Of a stretch of 30,842 nucleotides of DNA, positions 15,538-23,420 are shown one piece after another; the stretch's first letter is position 1, and each line of letters begins with the position of its first letter. The stretch is from contig CAMYJY010000001.1 in the NCBI GenBank assembly GCA_947258835.1, forward strand, positions 1-30,842. Reading direction: 5' to 3'. A model generated the notes under the pieces. The model saw only the letters and a list, made by a program, of their open reading frames with translations. It ran no database searches and was not told where the DNA came from. Made by a program: the position numbers and the translations under genes. This DNA is from an uncultured Pirellulales bacterium (GTDB lineage: Bacteria > Planctomycetota > Planctomycetia > Pirellulales > Lacipirellulaceae).

Positions 15538-17198
15538 TTCTCCTCATAAGTTGATGGCTCCAAGCCCGCTTGGATTCCCACGACATCGGCGGAAACTCTC
15601 TTTTGCGCGAGACGTACAATTTCAGCCACGAGCCGCTCATGGGACCACCCCCTGGAGCGGGCACTCCGGGCCAACCCCGCGTCGCTGGATAAATCAGGGT
15701 TGGGGTTGAATTCCAAGACGTAGACCGTGCCTTGCCCGTCAATACGCATGTCGATTCGTGCGTAGTCTCGACCTTCGAACAACTCCCAAACCTGAACGGC
15801 TAACGACTCAGCCTGTTCGCGTAGCGTCTGGGAAAGCTTTGCCGGACAGACGGGAATCGTCCCCACATATTCCGGGCTGCTTTCGTCCCATTTGCCCCGG
15901 TACGTCACGATGCGCGGCAGCCCTGGATCCAAGGAGGAAAAATCGATCTCGGAGATTTCCAGCACGGCTCCACCAAGAACCGCGACGTTGATCTCACGAC
16001 CGTCGACGAACTCTTCCACCAAGGCCGGCTGCCGATGCCGCCGAACGATGTGTCCTACCCGCGCCCTCAGGTCGTCGACGTTGTGCACGACCGACTGGAT
16101 CCCGATGCCAATGCTGGCGTCCTCCGCCACGGGCTTCACGATGGCAGGGAATGTGACCTGGCGGTCCCAAGTAAAAAATGGATCGTCGGTTACAAACCAG
16201 TTCGGCGTGGGAATACCGTGGGCGGTTAAGACCTCTTTCAGACGTGCCTTGTGAAGAGCCAGGTGCAATGTCGCCGAGGAACCGCCCGTGAAAGGGATGC
16301 CTAGCAGTTCCAGTAGCCCAGCAACATTTCCCTCTTGCTGGGCGATGTCACGGAAACTTTCACACAAATTAAAGATCAAATCCGGTGCCTGGCCGCGGAG
16401 CTGCGCGATCGTGGTTTCGATTGGCCTGGCTGCTGCAACACGAGCGACGGTATGACCGAGCTGTTGTAAACTGTTTTCTACCTCTCGAACGACAACCCCC
16501 ACGTCCGTGCTGGGAGGGATGTTTTCAGCAGGATTGGACGCCGCGTCGGCATCCGCATCGTAAAGAATCACGATCTTAAGTCGAGGGTGATTTCTTTTTC
16601 CAGCTTGATGATCCTGGACGGCCTTTTGCAGCAACTCACGATATCCATCTTCACCCAACACGATGAGTGCTTCCGTGCGAAAAATTTCATAGACAGGACG
16701 GGCTGTGCGCGCGGGACGCCGGCACCAGCCGCCCCGGAGATCCTCCAGTGGGTCATCCTCTATGGTCAATACGTTGTCTTCCATGTAGAGAGGATGGATC
16801 GCACAATAAAACGGTTTGAGACCGGGTGAGCCAAGCTGATGGATTTCCGAGATGGAATGCAGAACGCACTTGTTGTCAGGTTGAAGAAAAACACAGCACC
16901 TTTTTTCGGGCTGGCTGGGACGGGCAACCGTTGTGGTCTCTACACAGCGGCCCGAGGGAAAATCGCGATCGCTTCTTTCCTCGCCAAACCACCTCCTTTC
17001 ATCATGCCGGTCCGGAGGGAGAAAGGACTTGATGGTCCGCGACCACTGGAGGATCTTCGCTTGGAGATCCACATCGAGCCACACCCCCCCCGAACAACAA
17101 ACCGCGTGGCACTCCTCCAAGCGACACGGCTCGATCTGTCGTCGCTGCAAAAGACTAGGGTCGATGCGAACCCCTCCAATCACGAGGCAGTCATGCAT
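15534..17198 (-). CDS. Cysteine-cluster domain fused to D-Ala-D-Ala-ligase-like ATP-grasp
   Basis: 554 residues from ATG 17198; GTG 17234 would add 12 residues. Residues 1-200 form a YkgJ/DUF3109-like domain: C25, C30, C34, C35 (CRLEECHAVCCSGG), CCVFLQPDNKCVLHS at 101-115 and LKPFYCAIHP at 127-136. Residues 205-534 are a Ddl-type ATP-grasp: KIVILYDAD start, PDLIFNLCES at 272-281, IPFTGGSSAT, K355 in AIVKPVAEDASIG, LVEEFVDGRE and the metal site VLEFNPNPDL (E496, N498). Sharing NPNPD and VAEDAS/ACEDAS with the GNAT-fused paralogue, it is closer to that one than to the 11710 protein. It overlaps KamA by 4 bases, so ligase and aminomutase are co-translated; beta-lysine is an obvious candidate substrate (inference). 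The metal-cluster domain may deliver a cofactor or sense metal. Confidence 0.88.
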   Translation of the reverse strand: MHDCLVIGGVRIDPSLLQRRQIEPCRLEECHAVCCSGGVWLDVDLQAKILQWSRTIKSFLPPDRHDERRWFGEERSDRDFPSGRCVETTTVARPSQPEKRCCVFLQPDNKCVLHSISEIHQLGSPGLKPFYCAIHPLYMEDNVLTIEDDPLEDLRGGWCRRPARTARPVYEIFRTEALIVLGEDGYRELLQKAVQDHQAGKRNHPRLKIVILYDADADAASNPAENIPPSTDVGVVVREVENSLQQLGHTVARVAAARPIETTIAQLRGQAPDLIFNLCESFRDIAQQEGNVAGLLELLGIPFTGGSSATLHLALHKARLKEVLTAHGIPTPNWFVTDDPFFTWDRQVTFPAIVKPVAEDASIGIGIQSVVHNVDDLRARVGHIVRRHRQPALVEEFVDGREINVAVLGGAVLEISEIDFSSLDPGLPRIVTYRGKWDESSPEYVGTIPVCPAKLSQTLREQAESLAVQVWELFEGRDYARIDMRIDGQGTVYVLEFNPNPDLSSDAGLARSARSRGWSHERLVAEIVRLAQKRVSADVVGIQAGLEPSTYEEK

Positions 17199-17262
17199 GT
17201 CTATCTCACTTTTAGGCCTGTACCATTTTGACACCGCTTGGTGCTGGGAGTGTACTTGATTC

Positions 17263-17306
17263 CCCAGGCTTTACCGGCTTCATGGAAGCCTTGCTTCCAG
17301 TTTGAG
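17263..17306 (-). repeat. Dispersed repeat module (matches 4087-4130)
   Basis: Reverse complement matches 4087-4130 at 38 of 44 positions. It includes a perfect hairpin GGCTTC-CAT-GAAGCC followed by GGTAAAGCC. It lies 65 bases upstream of the ATP-grasp/KamA operon start. Confidence 0.75.
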
Positions 17307-17403
17307 GTTTTATATTGTCCCGCCAATGGGTCAAACACCCTCCCTGAAGGCGAAACCTTGAGGTTTTCCCCTGGCAACTCAGGAAAGGTTTGCCAAACTG
17401 TAG

Positions 17404-17679
17404 GGTGGCACCCAACGCTGGTAACGATTTTATCCCAGGAGAAAAGGAGGGGGGGGCGCGTCAGCATCCCCGCTGGATTCCCGCCGCGCTCCTGCGTCAT
17501 TCCCGCGCAGGCGGGAATCTAGACCACGGGCACTGCTACTGGATTCCCGCCTGCGCGGGAATGACGGAAAGGATGTGGGAATGACAGAGAAGCAGAACAA
17601 TCCACTGGTCCCTGCTTAGCAGACAAAAAATGTCTACTGTCCACCCCCCAAAAAATCGTTACCAACGTTGGGTGCCACC
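17404..17679. mobile_element. MITE-like element, 276 bp, with 28-bp terminal inverted repeats
   Basis: Ends GGTGGCACCCAACG (17404-) and CGTTGGGTGCCACC (-17679) are inverted copies that match over 28 bases with one mismatch, including GGTAACGATTTT. No coding capacity. It encloses a REP pair (17495-17566) and a G-rich tract. I saw no clear target duplication. A non-autonomous transposable element is the best reading; a large imperfect hairpin without mobility is the alternative. Confidence 0.6.
17495..17566. repeat. Paired REP palindrome, locus 1
   Basis: Two inverted 28-bp units, each itself palindromic (ATTCCCGC ... GCGGGAAT), at 17495-17522 and 17539-17566, separated by 16 bases. The same paired layout recurs at 25422-25494 and 28303-28375. 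A further partial arm (CTGGATTCCCGCC) is at 17473-17485. Confidence 0.9.
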
Positions 17680-17870
17680 GACACCTGTCCGGCAGAGGCG
17701 TCACAATCGCGCTAGCCACGATCAAGCCAGTTGTAGCCGGACATGTGTCGGTGTGCGCAGCACAAAAGGTGTTCGAGGATTCCAAATGTTGGAGTTCACG
17801 AACCTACCGCATCTTGCCTGAGAAGTCAAATGCCAACGCAACAAGTTAACAATTTTCCCGGTATGAGGTT

Positions 17871-20060
17871 ATGAAACTAGGAACGCCGCGAAAACCCCAG
17901 CCTACTCGGCTGAGTGCGATAGCCCTTTATGCTGCCACGATCTTTCTTGGTTCTTTTCTGCTTTTCCAGATCCAGCCGGTCATCGCGCGGTTTATCTTAC
18001 CCTGGTTCGGAGGCAGTCCTGCGGTCTGGACGACCTGCATGGTATTTTTTCAGGCGCTGCTCATCTTGGGATACGGTTATGCTCACCTGCTAGGAAACGC
18101 CGCTCCAAAGACACAGTGCATCATGCATCTCGGCCTGCTCATGATCTCTGTTGTCATGCTGGAGATCCAACCGGACGGGGCGCTCAAACCAACGGGAACA
18201 GAAAGCCCGATTGCCTCCATCCTCTTCCTCTTGGCTACCCATATTGGTATCCCCTATCTGGCCCTCTCTTCCACCAGTCCCTTGCTGCAGCATTGGTTTG
18301 CCCAAACCCATCCCGGGCGCTCTCCCTATCGCTTGTTTGTCTTGTCCAATCTGGGATCCCTGCTGGGATTGTTAACCTATCCCTTTTTGGTCGAACCACT
18401 TCTGACGCTGAGGGTCCAAGCCAGCGCCTGGCAGGTAGGCTATGTCGTCTATGCCGTCGTGTGTGGGATCTGCGCCGTGCGGTATTCCCGGGCTGGCCGC
18501 ACCACGGCGTCCACGCAGGAGCAGAGGTCCTCTACGGCGCTGCCACGCTCTCCCCAGAGACCAACGTGGCAGCAAAAACTTCTCTGGCTAGGACTCGCGA
18601 CCGCTCCCTCCATCATGTTGCTGGCCGTAACAAACCAAATTTCACAGGATATTGCGGTTGTTCCCTTCCTCTGGATCTTGCCTCTCAGTCTGTACCTGAT
18701 TTCTTTTATCATCTGCTTTGATCGGGAGGCCTGGTACAAACGCCAGTTTTGGGTTTCCCTGGCACTCTTTGGTATCGCTGCGGTCGTCGGACTGCTGCAC
18801 TACCTGCTCGAGCAGGATCCAGGAATGTTGGCTCAGATCAGCATTTATTCATTTTGCTTGTTCAGTTGCTGCATGGTCTGTCACGGAGAACTGGTACGGA
18901 TCAAGCCGGCTCCCCATTATTTGACAGGTTTTTATCTCACGGTCGCCGTCGGTGGTGCTTGCGGCGGCGTATTTGTCAGCCTGATCGCTCCCCATATTTT
19001 CCAGGGACTGTGGGAACTCCACACAGGTTTGATCCTCGCATTCCTGCTGGTGGGAATCTGTTTGGTCAGAACCAAAGCACGGCCGCGACGTATTGCCTGG
19101 CAAATAGCCTGGGGTCTGGCTGCGATTTTGTTGACCGCGGTGCTCTTTCAGCACGCTCGGGATGTCCATTTCAATCCCCTGGCCTCATCCCGCAACTTTT
19201 ACGGCGTCCTGCGGATCTACGAGGAGGATTTTGGGCCACTGGATTCCATGGCTGCTCACGATTCTGGAACCAGGGTTCACGGCACAAATCCCATTCGATC
19301 GATGTATTACGGTGAGATCATGCACGGCAACCAGTTTACGGCTGGTCAACTGAGCAAAACACCGATTTCTTATTACGCCAGAAATAGCGGCATCGACCTG
19401 GCCCTGCGATTTCATCCTCACCGCCAACAGAGAGCAACCGGTAGAACGACGAACAATGCCAGCGGTCTTCACGTCGGCGTCATCGGCCTGGGCACCGGTA
19501 CGATCGCCGCACATGGCCGACCGGGAGACGTTATCCGGTTCTACGAAATCAATACGGATGTCATTCAACTCAACAAGAAGTACTTCACCTATCTGTCCGA
19601 CTCGCCAGCGGAGATTTCCGTGATCATCGGCGATGCTCGTATCCAGCTCGAGCAGGAGCTAATCAAAAGTGGTCCACACCAGTTTGATCTCTTGGTACTG
19701 GATGCCTTTACTGGGGGCGCCGTGCCCATCCACCTCCTCACCCGAGAAGCATTTGGACTCTACCTCAAACATCTGAAACCCAATGGTATTCTTGCCTTGC
19801 ATATCACCAACCGTTACCTTGATCTCAGTCCGGTTGTGAAAGGGCTGGCCATTGAGTTCCAGCAAACCCCGCTGCTCATCACCAGTCCGCAGGACCTCGG
19901 CCAGGCCAGGGAAGAATCCGATTGGGTCCTCCTTACGGACAACCCCACATTGCTGCACGATCGTCGCATCACTCTCAGGAGTTCCCCAGCTCACTGGGAA
20001 GGCCAGAAAAGCATTCTTTGGACCGACGACTTCAGCAATCTTTTTCAGGTGCTAAGATAA
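17871..20060 (+). CDS. Membrane-fused spermidine-synthase-like protein
   Basis: 729 residues. The N-terminal two thirds is a multi-helix membrane domain beginning LYAATIFLGSFLLFQIQPVI, with LGYGYAHLLG and LSSTSPLLQHWF, typical of the so-called fused MFS/spermidine synthase proteins. The C-terminal domain has the nucleotide-fold motif VGVIGLGTGTIAAHG near 533-547, the acidic FYEINTDV near 558-565, and VIIGDAR followed by DLLVLDAFTGGAVP, as in aminopropyltransferase-like Rossmann enzymes. Whether it makes polyamine is uncertain: no SpeD or SpeE-partner gene is nearby, and many members have unknown substrates. The ATG at 17871 is preceded too closely by GAGG, so initiation is weakly supported. 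A hairpin begins right after its TAA. Confidence 0.88.
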   Translation: MKLGTPRKPQPTRLSAIALYAATIFLGSFLLFQIQPVIARFILPWFGGSPAVWTTCMVFFQALLILGYGYAHLLGNAAPKTQCIMHLGLLMISVVMLEIQPDGALKPTGTESPIASILFLLATHIGIPYLALSSTSPLLQHWFAQTHPGRSPYRLFVLSNLGSLLGLLTYPFLVEPLLTLRVQASAWQVGYVVYAVVCGICAVRYSRAGRTTASTQEQRSSTALPRSPQRPTWQQKLLWLGLATAPSIMLLAVTNQISQDIAVVPFLWILPLSLYLISFIICFDREAWYKRQFWVSLALFGIAAVVGLLHYLLEQDPGMLAQISIYSFCLFSCCMVCHGELVRIKPAPHYLTGFYLTVAVGGACGGVFVSLIAPHIFQGLWELHTGLILAFLLVGICLVRTKARPRRIAWQIAWGLAAILLTAVLFQHARDVHFNPLASSRNFYGVLRIYEEDFGPLDSMAAHDSGTRVHGTNPIRSMYYGEIMHGNQFTAGQLSKTPISYYARNSGIDLALRFHPHRQQRATGRTTNNASGLHVGVIGLGTGTIAAHGRPGDVIRFYEINTDVIQLNKKYFTYLSDSPAEISVIIGDARIQLEQELIKSGPHQFDLLVLDAFTGGAVPIHLLTREAFGLYLKHLKPNGILALHITNRYLDLSPVVKGLAIEFQQTPLLITSPQDLGQAREESDWVLLTDNPTLLHDRRITLRSSPAHWEGQKSILWTDDFSNLFQVLR

Positions 20061-20090
20061 CTCAAACTGAAAACAGGGACTCACTTTGAG
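20061..20090 (+). terminator. Hairpin after the 17871-20060 stop codon (CTCAAAsTGA family)
   Basis: CTCAAACTGA (20061-20070) pairs with TCACTTTGAG (20081-20090), nine of ten positions, around a 10-base loop. It starts at the base after the stop and has no T-run. It is a minimal member of the same inverted family as 4087-4249, so it may be a mini-element doubling as a transcript end. Confidence 0.5.
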
Positions 20091-20184
20091 TAAGATAATC
20101 AAATGCTGCCTGACGCCGCCGGTAGCTAGCAGATGAACCAGGCTACCGCTCGGAAGGCATTTTGACCGCTGCCGTTTCGCCCGC

Positions 20185-21600
20185 TCACGACAAGGTCTCC
20201 TGGCACAGGGTGCGGATGGCGATGTCGATATCGTGGTCCCACTCGTGCGCGAAGCGCCGCACAAGTTGCTCGGCGAAAGTCTGTCCTGCCTCGGCGACCT
20301 CCTGCAGCGGTGCCAGGTAGCAGCTTTCATCCTGGTCCTGCTCGTTCCTGCGGTTGCGTCGCTGGAGACCTCGCCGCGACAGGTCCAGGGTCCACAGGCA
20401 GAGATCTTGCACCGTACCCCCACGAAAGGGAGCCGCGAAACCGTGCTGGGCAACGCTGGTTTCCAGTGCCTGTTGCTCGGCAGGCGTCCACGTTTTAGCC
20501 CGCTCCCAGGCCGCCTCCAACGACTCCGTGTCATACAGGATTCCCGCCCACAACGCGGTTAAGGCTGCCATGCGGACTGGGGAATCTCCCGCATCCGCAC
20601 CGCGCACTTCCAGAATTTTCTTCAAACGCACCTGCGGGAAGACGGTCGACAGGTGCGTCACCCAATCCTGCAGCAGGGGCCGTTGGCCAGGGAGAACCGA
20701 TAGTTTGCCGTCGAGAAAATCACGGAAGGACAAGCCGCTGGCGTCCAGATACACCCCCTCTCGGATGACAAAGTACATGGGCACGTCCAGCACGTAATCC
20801 GTGTAGCGTTCGAATCCCATGCCTTCCTCGAATACGAAAGGCAGATTGCCGCAGCGGTCGTGATCGGTTTCACTCCAAATGCGGCTGCGATAACTGAGGT
20901 AGCCGCTGGGTGTTCCGCGGACAAACGGTGAGTTGGCAAACAGGGCGGTGACCAGCGGGTGCAGCGCCAGCGCCACGCGGAATTTTCGCACCATGTCCGC
21001 TTCGCTGGAGAAATCCAAATTGACTTGCATCGCGCAGGTGCTCTGCATCATCTCCAGGCCCAAGGAACCTTGCCGCGCCATGTAGTCCCGCATGATGCGG
21101 TAGCGCTGTTTGGGCATCCAGGTCAATTCACTTCCCGACCATTTGGGTTGATGGCCTAAGGCCAAAAAACGCAAGCCCAGTTCGCTGGACAACGTGCTGA
21201 GTTGCCGATGATAGGCCCGCGTTTCCTCTGCCGTTTCGTGGACATTCCCCAGGGGCGCCCCGGACAATTCCAGCTGGCCGCCCGGCTCCAGCGTAATCGA
21301 TCGATCTGCTTGGCGGAGTGCAATCGGCAGATCGTTTTCCTGGACCGACTCCCAGCCGCAGCGGGCCATTTCCTCGAGCAGCGCGCGGATTCCTGGATCC
21401 AGGCCGTCGTACGTCGCGGGGCGGTAGTCGTGGGCGCGGTACACAAACTGCTCCTGCTCGGCCCCGAGCCGGAACGTATCCGCTGGCTTACAGCCGGCTG
21501 CCAGATATTCCACCAGCTGGGCTTTGTTTTCGACCGGAGTGGTGTCGTCGCTAGCACCCAGCGCGCGCGGCAGCATTTCTTTCGTCATCAGTTCGTTCAT
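20185..21600 (-). CDS. gshA: Glutamate-cysteine ligase, plant-type (GCS2-like)
   Basis: 471 residues from ATG 21600, favoured because GGTGGG lies 8 bases upstream; ATG 21606 is two codons earlier. FRLGAEQEQFVY, then GGQLELSGAPLGNVHETAEE, ALGHQPKW, MPKQRYRIMRDYM, MQVNLDFSSEADMVRKFRVA and LEVRGADAGD are the landmark segments of plant/alpha-proteobacterial-type GshA, a member of the carboxylate-amine ligase fold that makes gamma-glutamylcysteine from glutamate, cysteine and ATP. No GshB lies in the window, so either glutathione synthesis is completed elsewhere or the product is used as such (as in EgtA-type pathways). A desaturase gene begins an apparent operon upstream, with a gap of 52 bases. 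Confidence 0.92.
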   Translation of the reverse strand: MNELMTKEMLPRALGASDDTTPVENKAQLVEYLAAGCKPADTFRLGAEQEQFVYRAHDYRPATYDGLDPGIRALLEEMARCGWESVQENDLPIALRQADRSITLEPGGQLELSGAPLGNVHETAEETRAYHRQLSTLSSELGLRFLALGHQPKWSGSELTWMPKQRYRIMRDYMARQGSLGLEMMQSTCAMQVNLDFSSEADMVRKFRVALALHPLVTALFANSPFVRGTPSGYLSYRSRIWSETDHDRCGNLPFVFEEGMGFERYTDYVLDVPMYFVIREGVYLDASGLSFRDFLDGKLSVLPGQRPLLQDWVTHLSTVFPQVRLKKILEVRGADAGDSPVRMAALTALWAGILYDTESLEAAWERAKTWTPAEQQALETSVAQHGFAAPFRGGTVQDLCLWTLDLSRRGLQRRNRRNEQDQDESCYLAPLQEVAEAGQTFAEQLVRRFAHEWDHDIDIAIRTLCQETLS

Positions 21601-21652
21601 CAGCATTTCCCACCAATCAAGACGTTATCCAGGCCAGCGGTCACCGGCAGCA

Positions 21653-22816
21653 TTAAGCCGTTTTGGGACGTGCCACAAAAAACCCGTTTTTCCGGGCACG
21701 CCGCCAGAGGGTGGTCATCACTTCGGTGAGGGAGTCGGCATTGCATTGCCGGTAGGGTGAGTCGGCGGGAAGCTCCTGCATCAGCCGGCGGTGGGCCGTG
21801 GCCAGGGCGTGGTAGGGCATCGAAGGAAAGATATGGTGCAGTGCGTGAAAACGCAGCCCCACGGGGGCCCACAGGCCACTCAGGAAGGGGTGGCGGGGGT
21901 AATTCACCGAATCCAACATTTGTTCGACAAAATTCATTTCTCCGCCCGGATTGGTCCAGCGATGGGCCCCCAGCGTTCGCACGGCATTGGTGGCGAGGAT
22001 AAACACCCCGGTCAGATAGGCCTGCAGGAGAAATGTTAGTGGCAAGGGCTCCGCAAACACGATGCCAAAGGAAGTGGTCAGCCGCACGGCAATAAAGGCG
22101 ATCCATAAGAAACAGAGCACCTCTTGCAGGCGGATGATCCGCAACACGCGCGGTGTGGGTAAGGGGCGAATGTACTTGGGATCCATAATCATGGAGGAGG
22201 CGTGCTGGTGGACCCAGCGGCGGAGGGTGGGACTGATCCAGCTGAGTGGGGTCAGCACACCGAACCGGATGACGGCCAAGGGCGGAATCACGAAGATCTG
22301 GGAGAGATAAAACAAAATCTGCCAGGTCGGCATGGTGGCCAGCGGAATGTACTCGCCGTCCAGGCTGGTGCCGTAGTGTTTGCGGCGATGGTGATCCAAG
22401 TGGGTATAGTAGACAAACGTAGGTGCCAGAAAAGGGATGCCGCACAAGAGGTTCCACACGATGCGAAAGGCGGTAAATTCTCCATCGCGAATATGGACCA
22501 GCTCGTGGATGAACAGCACGGCCCGGTAGTAGAGCAGGGAAGAAAGCAAAAAACTGACAATCCGAATGGGCTCGTACCAGGCTGCTTCCGCAGTCACCAG
22601 TTCCGGGGATTGGACCAGCACGAAGAAAAACACACCCAGCAGCATGCTGAGTAAAAAATCGGGCCAGTAGATCCACGGATCGGGACTAAAAAATTCTCCC
22701 ACAATGGACCGCGCTTGAGATAGTGAAAACTCGCCAGCGGAGTTGTCCTGAGGTGTCGTTGCGGTGGGGGAGCCGTTGCTGCTTGCTACCAAGGGAATCC
22801 TCCGTCGGAGAACCAA
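21653..22816 (-). CDS. Fatty acid desaturase family membrane enzyme
   Basis: 387 residues, with hydrophobic segments near 52-70, 84-103, 120-138, 165-190 and 232-275. The three histidine boxes that bind the diiron site are present: HELVH (104-108), HLDHH (139-143) followed by H147, and HALHH (324-328). The layout fits the membrane-bound acyl-lipid desaturase/hydroxylase superfamily acting on membrane fatty acids. The first 40 residues are polar and probably cytoplasmic. No linked ferredoxin or reductase is seen. It precedes gshA on the same strand by about 50 bases, and co-transcription is likely although no functional link is evident. Confidence 0.92.
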   Translation of the reverse strand: MVLRRRIPLVASSNGSPTATTPQDNSAGEFSLSQARSIVGEFFSPDPWIYWPDFLLSMLLGVFFFVLVQSPELVTAEAAWYEPIRIVSFLLSSLLYYRAVLFIHELVHIRDGEFTAFRIVWNLLCGIPFLAPTFVYYTHLDHHRRKHYGTSLDGEYIPLATMPTWQILFYLSQIFVIPPLAVIRFGVLTPLSWISPTLRRWVHQHASSMIMDPKYIRPLPTPRVLRIIRLQEVLCFLWIAFIAVRLTTSFGIVFAEPLPLTFLLQAYLTGVFILATNAVRTLGAHRWTNPGGEMNFVEQMLDSVNYPRHPFLSGLWAPVGLRFHALHHIFPSMPYHALATAHRRLMQELPADSPYRQCNADSLTEVMTTLWRRARKNGFFVARPKTA

Positions 22817-23142
22817 ACCTGTATCTCAGATATCCTACGAAACAATAAACCGGCCATGCCGGTGGGAGCGATTGCGTTGACCTGGCTGGGTGGGGAAATG
22901 CAAACGGACGACAGACGGCCGGAATGCCGATTTTCAGTACTTCCATATTCCCGCCAGTGCCCAGAACAACCAGTGCCCGGGGCAATAAGCCGCCCGGGAA
23001 CCGACGCTTTTGGCAGCTAGCACTTTGCCCGCACTCGGCTTCATGGGCCAAATTTGGAACCGATGATTTTATCTTGGTTTTCCAGCGTTGGCTAGGCTGG
23101 AGCAGGTGGGGGAGCAAGAGGGATGTGGGGACCGGTTTTTCT

Positions 23143-23177
23143 GCGGAGTCGAAGGGGTCCGCGGAGTCGAAGGGGTC
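23143..23177. repeat. 18-bp tandem duplication
   Basis: GCGGAGTCGAAGGGGTC occurs at 23143-23159 and again at 23161-23177. The second copy runs into the left end of the 79-bp inverted element, so the duplication probably came from that end. Confidence 0.85.
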
Positions 23178-23250
23178 AGGCACATTTTTTCGGCGGTTGG
23201 GCTGGCGCTGGTAAGACGCCGATGCGCGCCGAAAAAATGAGCCAGACCCC
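23172..23250. repeat. 79-bp inverted-repeat element (REP/RAYT-type ends)
   Basis: Left end GGGGTCAGGCACATTTTTTC and right end GAAAAAATGAGCCAGACCCC are inverted copies, 22 of 24 positions when extended to the adjacent CGGCG. From memory, ends of the form GGGGTCnGGCnCATTTTT recur near REP-associated tyrosine (Y1/RAYT-type) transposases in many bacteria; no such transposase is in this window. Confidence 0.75.
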
Positions 23251-23420
23251 GAGGCTGCCGTCCCCCGTTCCAGCTGCGGACGGGCCCCCGGTCGAGCCGA
23301 GGGCAGGCCCTAGCTTGTTGACCTTTTTCAGCACGGCTAGACTGGTGGCTGCGGGGTGAGAGACAATTTTGTCCCGCGGCATATGGTATCAAATCGACCC
23401 CGACCCTCATAAGTTGTATT

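Larger units (their letters stand above)
17199..17870. other. Repeat-rich intergenic region
   Basis: About 670 bases between divergent genes. It holds a copy of the CTCAAACTG module (17263-17306), a 276-bp MITE-like element (17404-17679) with a REP pair inside, and a short unique stretch before the 17871 start. None of the open frames here looks like a protein. Confidence 0.7.
22817..23420. other. Intergenic region with a small inverted-repeat element
   Basis: About 600 bases upstream of two divergent genes. It holds an 18-bp direct repeat (23143-23177) and a 79-bp inverted-repeat element (23172-23250). The remainder looks like non-coding sequence; the open frames across it read like the repeat (for example DPFDSADPFDSAE) rather than protein. 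Confidence 0.65.
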
